This document shows positions 21,782 to 30,556 of a stretch of DNA of 64,000 bases, one piece after another. A model generated the notes under the pieces. It saw only the letters and a list, made by a program, of their open reading frames with translations. It was not told where the DNA came from and made no database searches. Source of the DNA: Laburnicola sp. R22_1 (lineage: Eukaryota; Ascomycota; Dothideomycetes; Pleosporales; Didymosphaeriaceae); contig JACONQ010000005.1 in the NCBI GenBank assembly GCA_014281115.1, positions 62,001 through 126,000 on the forward strand. The letters are read 5' to 3'. The stretch's first letter is position 1; each line of letters starts with the position of its first letter. The position numbers and the translations under genes were made by a program.

Positions 21782-22193
21782 GGCGGCAACGGGTTTATTG
21801 GGGTCGAGGGAGTGTAGACAGGATGGGGGGTTAGAAAGGTCTAGGAGCGGTAGGGCGGTCGTGGCCTTGTTATGCGGGAGTCGAAAGGATAGATCGCATA
21901 GGTAGCTTCGAAGTACTGGCGAACCTACGCGAAACTTCGCGCGGGGTAGCTGGAGTGGTGCCAAGCAATACGCGTGAACCCGTCACCGCTGGCGTGTGCC
22001 AGTTACATGCCTGCATGCCAGCCCTGGAGCCAGGCCATCAGACAGAATGATAATATACGCATTAATGCATGCTCATGCTAATCGTGCTATGCTACACCCC
22101 TACTCATACACCCTACACTAAATAACACAAAAACGAAGCCGAGATGCCGGTATCTACAACCCCATAACTCAAGCAGGGCACACAAATCTCCCC
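21782..22193. other. Intergenic between SGT2 and TIM54
   Basis: Promoter of SGT2 (minus strand) and 3' UTR of TIM54. I see no gene or repeat. Confidence 0.5.
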
Positions 22194-23644
22194 TCAATCC
22201 AAATCATCACTCAGCCCCTCCCAGTGCTTCTTCTTCTCTTCCTTCTTAGGCCACAAAGACATAAACCACGGCTGCTCCTTCCCCAGCGGGATACTCTTCG
22301 CCCTCTCTTCAGCGTCGGAATCGAGCTCAAACTTTCGCATGCGCTCCCCGATGCGCGGGTCGATGACCATGTCGTTTAGCCAGACTTTTTCTTTGCCGTC
22401 GTCGTCTTCCTTGGGCTGGCGCACGGACTTGTGCCACTCGGGCTCCTCGTGCGCGAGTAACCACTGCTGTTCCCATTTCGAGCTCTCAGATGAGTCTTCG
22501 TCGTCGGCGCTACCCAGCTCTGCCGAGGTGTGGAACGGCCTGTAGGCTCCGAGCACAGCAGCGGCAGTCTGCCGGCCAACCTCGTCTGCCACGTGTCTCC
22601 GGTTCAAGAAACGGTACATGCGGATGGGGAAGTTGAAGAAGCCGAGGAGATGCGGGAGGGGGATGATGGTGGTGGGACCGAGTGCCTGTGGGCAGCTGGC
22701 TGGAAGTTGTGCTTGTTGGTACTCGGCGGTGGTGATGAATGGCGGAGGTCGTTTCTTCTTCTTCGGCTTATTGTCCTCCTCTTTTGGCTTTTCAGGCTCT
22801 TCTGCCTTGGACACGTCGGGTGTTGCGGTCGGGGATGCGTCGTCGTTGGTAGATTGTGTAGACGTCGCTGGAGCCTCGGACGCGGCAGTAGTTGTTGATG
22901 CAGGCTCGGTCGCAGGCGCTACAGGCTCCTCGACTGTCCATGCCGGAGGATCCACGGGCCCCAACCATCCCTCATGCAACCCTCTAACATATTCTTTCCA
23001 CGTATGCCTCCCAATCACAATGTCCCCAGCCGGCCCATCCCACTCCCGAATACCAGCCCTCTGTCTCGACTCCTCCACAACATCCTGTACATCCGGCTCC
23101 CGCACTTCAGCAACCGCCTCCCCCCTCTTAACCCTCAACTTGCGTATCCTCTCCGCCAGCCCAGCCCTAACATCACCCTGCATACGTCCCTCGACAGCAT
23201 CCCAATCCAGCGCCGCAGCAACCAATATCGGCTTAACGTATTCATGAAAGTGGTCGCGCGCCGCGACCAGCCCATCCGCCGGCGGCGCGCAAAGATACAC
23301 TGTAAGCTTCCGCGGCATCTGATGCGTATCGAGTGGCTCTTTGGCGATGTGCTCCACCAGCCTCGTCCACTTCTGCTGTACACGCTTCTTCTCGCGGCGA
23401 TCGTAGACGACGGCGGCCGTCCAGGTGCCCGTGATGCTGAGGAATATCATCCAGTTCCGCGATGGGAGGCGCCATCTGAAGTTGGGGAGCCCTGTAGCAG
23501 CCGGTTAGATAGGCAGAGCAGAAAGGTCGGGAGAAAAAGGTGCGCACCCATCATTCTCCATACGGGGTTGGGAGGTTTCGGCGGCTTTACAGCGCCTTGC
23601 GATGCACCAGTAGCTGGTGACGCCTTCGCGTCCGATTCAGCCAT
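22194..23644 (-). CDS. TIM54: Mitochondrial import inner membrane translocase subunit Tim54
   Basis: Two exons, 23548-23644 and 22194-23491, with a 56-nt intron (GTGCGC...CAG); the joined frame encodes 464 residues (yeast Tim54 is 478). The N-terminus is Pro/Lys-rich (VKPPKPPNPVWRMMG), followed across the splice by LPNFRWRLPSRNWMIFLSIT. This is the single inner-membrane span and its matrix-side flank, conserved in Tim54. Then come YDRREKKRVQQKW and RKLTVYLCAPPADGL, WKEYVRGLHEGWLGP, a low-complexity Ala/Thr/Lys linker ending KPKKKKRPPP, and a conserved C-terminal PHLLGFFNFPIRMYRFLNRR with IGERMRKFELD. Tim54 supports assembly of the TIM22 carrier translocase and of Yme1. The frame is intact. 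Confidence 0.9.
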
Positions 23645-23895
23645 AATGTGTACCGACTGATGATGGACAACGGAGATGTTGTCAGGGCTCGAACAAAAAG
23701 TTGAAGAAACGCGGAGGACGGAGTTACTCCGAAGCGGGCCTTAGCGCACTGCTCCGAATCGCAACCCACATGCCCGTGATCCACATGCACCCGACCAACA
23801 AGCACGATAAAAAAAGACGCCAAACCCCACACCAACCCAAAAAAAAAATTTCCTATGACTAGGGCATGCAAAAAAGGATGCTTCTTCAAGGAGTT

Positions 23896-24042
23896 GGCGG
23901 TACTGGGAATCGAACTGTTACTAACAGTCAGTACTCGTGCTTTTCTCGAATTGTGACTTTGATTCCTCTGCAAGAGAGAGGGTTAACCTACCCCAGGCTA
24001 ACGCGGCCACAACGCGACGTCATACCACTAGACCATACCACC
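23896..24042 (-). tRNA. tRNA-like gene with an internal interruption
   Basis: Minus strand. The 5' arm GGTGGTA (24042-24036) pairs with 3' TACCGCC (23902-23896), seven pairs including one G-T. An A box (TGGTCTAGTGG) with a D-stem GTC/GAC follows, and a B box (AGTTCGATTCC) lies just before the 3' arm. The distance is 147 nt, about 75 more than a normal tRNA. A first candidate anticodon arm (CGCG-TTGTGGC-CGCG) gives GTG, histidine. A second perfect arm (CCTCT-CTCTTGC-AGAGG) gives CTT, lysine. The CTGGG that should be the 5' half of the T-stem (pairing with CCCAG) is separated from TTCGATT by the extra sequence. It could be an intron-bearing tRNA with an unusual intron site, a tRNA with an insertion, or a fusion of two tRNA pieces. 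A-box to B-box order and paired ends argue against chance. Confidence 0.5.
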
Positions 24043-24895
24043 GCGGGTCTTGATCAGCTGATTTGATGGACGGTTTTTGAAATGTACATCCTATATGCGT
24101 AGTAGTTCTACGGCTGAGGCAGGGCTTGCTGTGTTTGCGGGAGTTTTTTTTGGGCGTTGAACCAACAGGGCGGGAGAGAGCAGCACGATGGCACAAAGTG
24201 GGAATTCTTACCGCTTGGGGGCGGCTGTGATTGGTATGTGATGGCTCGGGCATCAGCGGCTCCACTTGGGACTCGGCCCGGCATACCTCACCACCTCTAC
24301 CGATGATGGCGGTCGCCGGTCAGGTCAAATGCAGTTCCTGAGCGAGGTTCGCTTTCCCCTGACTGCTTCGCACTACACCTTGCAATACTCCTGTGTTTAG
24401 CATCTGTACAGCACGGCACAAGGTCTCTCGTTTTGCTTTCGCATTCCGTATTTTTTGTACCATCTACTGAAACATAGGAAAATCGTGTGGATCTTCGCTG
24501 TGGCATAGTAGATACAGCTTGGACTCATGCACAGACATGTATAAGCCCCCATCAGTGCTATACCCAGAGGCCGAAAGCAAACACGTATTTTTTCGATCAT
24601 AGTACCAGTGTCGGACAGGTCAAGTCGTGAACGTAGGCAATCCATGCTCCCTCCAAACCATTCTGCAGCCCATCAACCAAGAAAATTGTACCGGAATCTC
24701 ATCCTCTCCACGTATCGTCGGCGACAGTCATGTCATTGCAGTCATACAGTTCTTTAGTCCCCCGCTGTACTGTAATCATATGCTGTAGACATGAGACAAC
24801 TGTATATCCTCCAACCGTGCACAGAAGCTCATTGACATCAGAGGAAACAGGGCTTCCATCTCGGGCTAGATAGGCGAGAAGGCCTTTCCGTCCCT
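24043..24895. other. Intergenic, no supported gene
   Basis: Short frames on the minus strand (24020-24265, 24297-24506, 24397-24645) have no motifs or conserved start context. The right end is the 3' side of the AT-hook gene. Confidence 0.5.
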
Positions 24896-25675
24896 CTAGG
24901 TGGAGGATGTTGCAGCTGAGACGTAAGACTTCACCGTTGCGGGAGAGGATAGGTGCTCATGTGCTGCTGGTGTATGATAATCGGAGGATTCGACATCGTT
25001 TGGTTCAACCACGTCCTCGTCCTCAACGACTGGAGCATCGACAACTTTCTTTGGGCGACCCCTGCCTTTTCCGGATTTCGGAGCAAGTGTTTCGCTGCTT
25101 TTGGTGGCGCTCGCGTCGTTCTTCGGGCGGCCTCTTCCTCGAGCAGGTTGGGCGGTCAATGGTGTGGCCTGATCCACATCCTTCTTGGGACGGCCTCTTC
25201 CGCGCCCAGGAGTCTGTGGGCTCTGCGCTGTCGTGGCTGTAGTTGCATCTTTCTTGGGTCGTCCTCTGCCTCGGCCAGGCATACCAGAAGTAAGTGCAGG
25301 CGTATCAATGATGGCGTCTTTCTTCGGCCGACCTCTGCCACTACCAGGCGTTCCAGGGCTTTTTGCAGGCGCAGTTGAAGTCGTGTCCTTCTTAGGACGT
25401 CCGCGACCACCACTCACAGGGTTGGAGCTGTCGGCAGGCGTGGCAGTCGCACCCTTGGGTCGTCCACGACCGGGCTTCGCTGCAGAGGAAGTTTCTGGCA
25501 CTGCTGATAATGCATCTTTCTTCGGCCTCCCTCGCCCACGAGTTGGTTCGCTAGCGACCTTTGGTGGGGGCGCTGGCGCGTCTGCGTCTTTCTTGGGACG
25601 GCCGCGCGCGCGTTTGGCTGGAGGCGCGTCGCTGTCTTCTAACACCCGCTTTGTAGCAGCAAGCGGGGAAGACAT
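24896..25675 (-). CDS. Nine-AT-hook DNA-binding protein
   Basis: A single-exon gene; I use the ATG at 25675 (MSSPLAATKRVLED) rather than the upstream in-frame ATG at 25840, whose extra 55 residues are hydrophobic and unlike the rest. The product is 259 residues. It consists of nine AT-hook motifs of the RGRPKK type (GRGRPKKD and variants) separated by linkers of about 13-22 residues rich in Ala, Thr, Ser and Pro. It ends in an acidic tail (VEDEDVVEPNDVES) and a Ser/Thr-rich end. AT-hooks bind the minor groove of AT-rich DNA, so this is likely a nuclear chromatin or architectural protein. No other domain is visible, so its exact role is unknown. Repeat units are similar at DNA level, so copy number may vary between strains. 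Confidence 0.85.
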   Translation of the reverse strand: MSSPLAATKRVLEDSDAPPAKRARGRPKKDADAPAPPPKVASEPTRGRGRPKKDALSAVPETSSAAKPGRGRPKGATATPADSSNPVSGGRGRPKKDTTSTAPAKSPGTPGSGRGRPKKDAIIDTPALTSGMPGRGRGRPKKDATTATTAQSPQTPGRGRGRPKKDVDQATPLTAQPARGRGRPKNDASATKSSETLAPKSGKGRGRPKKVVDAPVVEDEDVVEPNDVESSDYHTPAAHEHLSSPATVKSYVSAATSST

Positions 25676-26501
25676 AGTGGGTGCTGATGAGCGAGATTGC
25701 TCGATGGTACCCGGGGTTCGAAACGCGTGAGAAGAAAAAGAGAAGGGAAGAAGAGAGGGGAAAAGTGAGAGGCGCAGTGTGGACACAGGCGCGTTGCAGA
25801 ACGCGCTTGCTTCTTTCGGATTAGGGCCAGGAAGATACACTAGTGTACTATCAACATTGAAATCCTAATTATCTTACATGGAACTAGAAAGAAAGTATTT
25901 TTTTATTCGTTTTCATTAGGCTATTCTCACCAAGATGGACGTCAGCCGGCCATAGTAATCGTATACGTTTAGTCATCAAGAAAGAAAGTATGGGTTTGAA
26001 TAAATGACATGATCTGCGGTATATACGTGGAAATCGTTTCACTATCTGGCTATCAACTTATCCCTTGCGTACTAACGAATGCCATCATGTACCGATCAAG
26101 CATGTTGGCGATTCCCAATCTTGAGGTATCATATAGCATTAGGTACTCCAGCGGAAGAAGCTACATGCTGTTCGCCCGTTACTCTGCGGATCAAGTTTTC
26201 ATGAGACTGTAGCAAGAGACCATGTAAATAATGGATGAAGGTAATCTCTGTAGCTGAGACAATCGTCCGCAGGAGCTTACTTCCTGTCCCATTTCCATTT
26301 CCACGAAGCTTAGTCGGTCGCTAACCCCGTAATTAGGCTTGTCGTATAGACGGACAAAGTACATTCCAGGAAAGTAGTCGCTGTATCATGCGTGGGGTGG
26401 TGGTGAAGAAAATGCTTACGTAACACGGTCATTTCTTCCCCCGACCATCGTGAACATCTTCCGCCGAAGCTCCCGGCCGCCATCAGCACAGAAACCTCAC
26501 A
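25676..26501. promoter_or_regulatory. Divergent intergenic region, AT-hook gene and stomatin-like gene
   Basis: 826 bases between two divergently transcribed genes, so it should hold both promoters. No clear TATA box close to either start. A 67-codon frame at 26009-26212 is not supported as a gene. Confidence 0.45.
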
Positions 26502-27815
26502 ATGGCGTCGCGCACCCGCCTGGTCGCCTCCACGGCCTCCAGCTTACTACGCGCCTCCCGTCCGGCCGTCGCCTCGAGAACAGCGCCCCTCGCCGCCCTC
26601 CGCGCCTTCAGCCAGCAGACGACGCAGGCGGCCCAGTCTGCGCAGAACGCACCGAGCATCTTCGGCCAGCTCAACGGGCAACCCGGCCCGCCCTCCTACT
26701 TTGCGTCTGCCCAGCGGCTCCCGGCGAACACCATCGTCCGGTTCGTGCCGCAGCAGACGGCATGGATCGTCGAGCGCATGGGAAAGTTCCACCGGATACT
26801 GGAGCCTGGTCTCGCCATCCTGCTGCCCTTCATCGACAGGATCGCCTACGTCAAGAGCTTGAAGGAGAACGCCATTGAGATTCCGAGCCAGAGCGCCATC
26901 ACGGCCGACAACGTGACGCTGGAGCTGGACGGCGTGCTGTACACGAGGGTCTTTGACGCCTACAAGGCGAGGTAATACGCCGTTCATTCCAAGTACATAG
27001 TACACAAGCTCACACACACTAGCTACGGCGTGGAAGACGCCGAGTACGCCATCTCGCAGCTCGCGCAGACGACGATGCGCTCCGAAATCGGACAGCTTTC
27101 GCTCGACCACGTGCTCAAGGAGCGCGCCAACCTCAACGCCAACATCACGGCCGCCATAAACGAGGCCGCCCAGGACTGGGGCGTCACCTGCCTGCGCTAC
27201 GAGATCCGCGATATCCACGCGCCCGAGCCCGTCGTCGAAGCCATGCACCGCCAGGTCACGGCGGAGCGGTCCAAGCGCGCCGAGATTCTGGAGTCGGAGG
27301 GCCAACGGCAATCCGCAATCAACATTGCCGAGGGAAAGAAGCAGTCGGTCATTTTGGCCTCTGAGGCTTTGCGGGCGGAGCAGATCAATCTGGCGAGCGG
27401 AGAGGCTGAGGCGATTCTCGTGCGCGCAACCGCCACGGCGAGGGGCATTGACCAGGTGGCGCATTCTATTGCACAAGGCCAGGACGCGGCTCAGAGCGCG
27501 GTGTCGCTGTCTGTGGCGGAGAAGTACGTGGATGCGTTTGCGAACCTGGCCAAGGAGGGCACGAGCGTTATCGTTCCTGGCAATGTCGGCGATATCGGCG
27601 GCATGATTGCCAGCGCTATGGCGGTGTACGGCAAGGTCAACTCGGCACAGGCAAAGGGCGTCGCGGCGCAGATGGTGTCGGGGGGAGACCAGGAGACAAA
27701 GGCTGGCAAGAAGATTGCTGAGCTCGAGGCTGAGGTTGAGGCATTGGCTAACGGGACGGGGAAGATGCAGAATGAGATTAATAAGGCTATGGACCAGAGG
27801 TTGAAGAAGAAATGA
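26502..27815 (+). CDS. Mitochondrial stomatin-like protein (SPFH/prohibitin domain, SLP2-like)
   Basis: Two exons, 26502-26971 and 27023-27815, with a 51-nt intron (GTAATA...TAG); 420 residues. The N-terminus is a typical mitochondrial presequence (Arg, Ser and Ala rich, no acids, MASRTRLVASTASSLLRASR). The SPFH core follows: NTIVRFVPQQTAWIVERMGK, ILEPGLAILLPFIDRI, then across the splice SYGVEDAEYAISQLAQTTMR, LSLDHVLKERANLN, INEAAQDWGV and YEIRDI. After that comes a long helical region (AERSKRAEILESEGQRQS, LASGEAEAILVRATATA) and a C-terminal Ala/Glu-rich tail. The family scaffolds inner-membrane microdomains and proteases with cardiolipin and prohibitins. The gene is intact. Confidence 0.93.
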
Positions 27816-28315
27816 GCGTAGATGACGGGTTTTGGGGGAGGGGGAGTAGATGAAGCAACACGTGTGGACATGTGTATATTAGCATGCTGTATAAATACGC
27901 TTGAGCGGGCATTGTGGTATTTGGATAGGCGGTGCGAAAAGTGGTTTTTCTTAGTCTGCGCTGGGTGGGGCGTTCTCCTCTCTGAGTGAGTGAAAGAAGG
28001 AAGGAAAGAAGGAAGGGAAGACAGACTGCGCTTTGGCATGGTGTGGTGTAGGGTAGTTGGTCTAATATGATATCCACTTGAATTGGATGGTAGTCGCATT
28101 TCACGCTCGTGCTAAAGTTTATACGTGGTGATGTCTATAATTTAATCAATCAGGGGATGGATGAATCTCGTCCTCGTCAAAGAATATCAATGACGGGCTT
28201 AGAGCATCAAACCCCCCTCTTTCATTCCATCCATTCTTCATCTCACAGCCGTTATTATCATCATACTTTATCCATTCATCATCCTCTCCTCCACCTCCCC
28301 ATCCCACCCATTCCA
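27816..28315. other. Convergent 3' region between the stomatin-like gene and the formamidase gene
   Basis: 500 bases with both transcript ends pointing in. A GAAAGAAGGAAGG purine tract occurs at about 27990-28020 and CT-rich runs at about 28260-28330. No gene called. Confidence 0.5.
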
Positions 28316-29359
28316 TCATCCCCGCCCCACCCTCCCCACAATCTCAGCGATCAAATCCGCAACTTGATCCCCAGAGCGCCACGCAGCATCGTGTGCCCCA
28401 TGGAGGTCGCGCAGCGCCACAACGCCCGTATTCCTACCCCTATCCCTATCCCTATGTCGATGTTTCGAATCGGCCGCTTCAGCTTCAGCTTCACCCTCGC
28501 CATCGCCCTCACACACCCACCCCTCCTCCACCAACCTCCCCAGCATCCCCTCCCTCTGCGCCCCCTCGACTAACTCATCCCCAGGACTCCACGCCAGACA
28601 CACGATTCTGACCTTTCCAATCCCCCCTCTATACCGCGCATGTACAGGCGACGCGTCCGCCCACGCCGGCCCATCCTCCCCAAAAGCCCCAGTCACAATA
28701 TCGCGATACACGCGCGCTGTTTCCACCGGGGAGCCGTGGTTCGCAACGAGAAGCGGGATGTCGTATATGCCCGCGAGAAGAACAAGGCCCTGGATTGTAT
28801 CCTGCAGCGCCTCGTCGTCGTCGTCGTCGTCCTCCACGCCGATCCCACCCAAGACCTGGGCCCAAAGCGTCGCCCCGCATGAATGACCCACGCCCACACA
28901 CCGCCGCATGCCGTATTCGCGCCTGAGGAAGCGCAGCGCGGCGCGCACGTCGTGGATGTGAGATGGGTGGGTGACGTTGCGGGAGGGGGAGGAGGAGGGG
29001 TGTGCCGGGTGCGGGGAGAGGCGGTAGGAGAGGGATGCTAGGGCTGTTATTCGTGGTGGTGGGGTTGTTGAGGGCGGAGCGAATAAGTGAGGGTGGGAAG
29101 AGAGGAGGTGGGTGATTGTGGGGTGGAAGGTGGAGGCGGGTTGGGTGGGGTCGCGCCAGGCGCCGCCGTGGAGGTAGAGTAGCCAGAGGGGGGGAGTGCT
29201 GGGTTGGGTGGGTTCGGGGGTGGTTGTTGGTGTGGGTGTGGGTGTGGGTGTGGTGGTGGGGAGCCAGAGGTCGAGGGTTTGGAGGGGGGTTGGCGGGTTG
29301 GTGTAGGGGATGTTGGGGGTGTGGGTTAGAGTGGGGAGAGGGGGAGGCGGAGGCGGCAT
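28316..29359 (-). CDS. BNA7: Kynurenine formamidase (arylformamidase), alpha/beta hydrolase
   Basis: A single-exon gene starting at the ATG at 29359 (the upstream in-frame extension is low-complexity and begins with a Cys-rich stretch unlike the family); 347 residues. Features in order: Pro/Thr-rich N-terminus, the oxyanion-hole motif LLYLHGGAWRDP (HGGAW at 64-68), SYRLSPHP, the nucleophile elbow GVGHSCGAT (Ser160), an acidic run of six Asp encoded by a GAC-type triplet repeat, and VRIVCLAWSPGDELV (acid). A C-terminal LRDLHGAHDAAW supplies the His. HGGxW plus GxSxG is the signature of fungal Bna7, which hydrolyses N-formyl-L-kynurenine in tryptophan-to-NAD synthesis. The Glu/Ala and Arg/Asp repeat insertion before the His (near SKHRHRDRDRGRN) is unusual. 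Confidence 0.82.
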   Translation of the reverse strand: MPPPPPPLPTLTHTPNIPYTNPPTPLQTLDLWLPTTTPTPTPTPTTTPEPTQPSTPPLWLLYLHGGAWRDPTQPASTFHPTITHLLSSHPHLFAPPSTTPPPRITALASLSYRLSPHPAHPSSSPSRNVTHPSHIHDVRAALRFLRREYGMRRCVGVGHSCGATLWAQVLGGIGVEDDDDDDEALQDTIQGLVLLAGIYDIPLLVANHGSPVETARVYRDIVTGAFGEDGPAWADASPVHARYRGGIGKVRIVCLAWSPGDELVEGAQREGMLGRLVEEGWVCEGDGEGEAEAEAADSKHRHRDRDRGRNTGVVALRDLHGAHDAAWRSGDQVADLIAEIVGRVGRG

Positions 29360-29912
29360 TGCGGGTGTGTGATGTGATGTGGTGTGGTGGGTGAGGGAAG
29401 TGGTTGTTGTTGTTCTTGTTGTGGTTTGGGTTGAGAGGTTGGCGGGATGGAGGGGTTGCGTAGCTAGTTGGCGGGGACAGAACAACTGACAAGCCATCGG
29501 CCCATCATCATCCCATGCATCCGTCACACTTGAACACCACACTAGACGGCGACACCAACAATACCGAACACACAAACTTGATCCAACACAAGATTCCATT
29601 TCGCACGCTCACGGCGACGCCTACACAATAGTACACTATTACACTACGCTATACCCTCTCATCCACCCCATCCGCCACATAACATTAAGCATCCGCCCCT
29701 CCACACCGATCAATCGATGGAGAAACAAAAAATCCAGGCCATGCGCCGATGCAATGCACGCCCCAGAGGTATCTTAAAGGACCGAACAGCCAGCAGCCAA
29801 ACACGCGCGTAGCCAGCCAGCCCGCGAAGAAGAAATTTTCTTGTCTTCTGTTTTATGAACAACGCAACCGAGTGCCAATTCGAGCTACCGACTTGCTTGC
29901 TAGACAGCTAGC
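29360..29912. other. Intergenic between the formamidase and the GPI-anchored protein gene
   Basis: Promoter region of the formamidase (minus strand) and 3' UTR of the next minus-strand gene. No other gene supported; the plus-strand frame starting at 29749 is antisense to the GPI-protein gene. Confidence 0.5.
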
Positions 29913-30556
29913 TTACAAGAAGAGAGCGAGGAACCCAGCACCGACGACGCCGCCAGCCATGGCGCGCACATTGGCCGCGGCGCCAGGGGTGTCCTCAGCG
30001 CCGGTACCAGTAGCACCAGCGCCAGAAGAGGTAGCAGAGGCATCGCCGTCCTCAGCGCCCGTACCTGTAGGACGACGGGAACCCGTCATCGTGGCATCCG
30101 AGCCCGAAAGCGTCTGAGGCGCGCCGACGACGATGGTAGTGCTGTTGTTTGCGCTGACGACGACGTGGGTCGTCTGGTTGGCGCCGATGGGGACGACGAC
30201 GGTGTTGATGCCCGAGTGCACGGCGGGGATGCTGTAGGGGAGCGGCTGCGAGGTCACCAGCGGGGGCATGGCGGGGATGGAGCTGTCGGCTGCGGGCTGC
30301 GAGGGGATCATGGTGTCGACTGCGGGGCCGCCGGTTACCACACCTTGGGAGTTGGTCAGGGTGAGGTAGGAGGTTTGGGGCGCGGGGTCGGCGGTGGGCT
30401 CCGAGGCGGGGATGTTGGTGGCCTGCGGTGTGGTTAGGAATGTGTTTGGGGAGGGTGATGAGGATGTTGTTGACTTACGGATTCGGGCTCGTCGGAGCCG
30501 GACGACTGGGCGAAGGCAGTGGCCGCGAAGGCAGAGATGAAGAAGGCGGCGCGCAT
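29913..30556 (-). CDS. Secreted GPI-anchored Ser/Thr/Ala-rich surface protein
   Basis: Two exons, 30479-30556 and 29913-30422, with a 56-nt phase-0 intron (GTAAGT...CAG); 195 residues. Residues 1-16 are a signal peptide (MRAAFFISAFAATAFA). The mature part is low-complexity, rich in Ser, Thr, Pro, Val and Gly, with N-glycosylation sequons (ANQTT, ANNST). The C-terminus has small residues followed by a hydrophobic tail (AGGVVGAGFLALFL), the usual form of a GPI-attachment signal. No enzyme motif is present. A cell-wall or plasma-membrane surface protein of unknown role is most likely. Splicing is needed to join the signal peptide to the open frame, and the junction keeps the frame. Confidence 0.8.

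Noticed and set aside
21211..21834. 207-codon plus-strand frame
   Set aside because: Antisense shadow of SGT2; no homology or motifs.
22618..23247. 209-codon plus-strand frame
   Set aside because: Antisense shadow of TIM54.
26547..27476. 309-codon minus-strand frame
   Set aside because: Antisense shadow of the stomatin-like gene across its intron; the plus strand holds conserved SPFH motifs.
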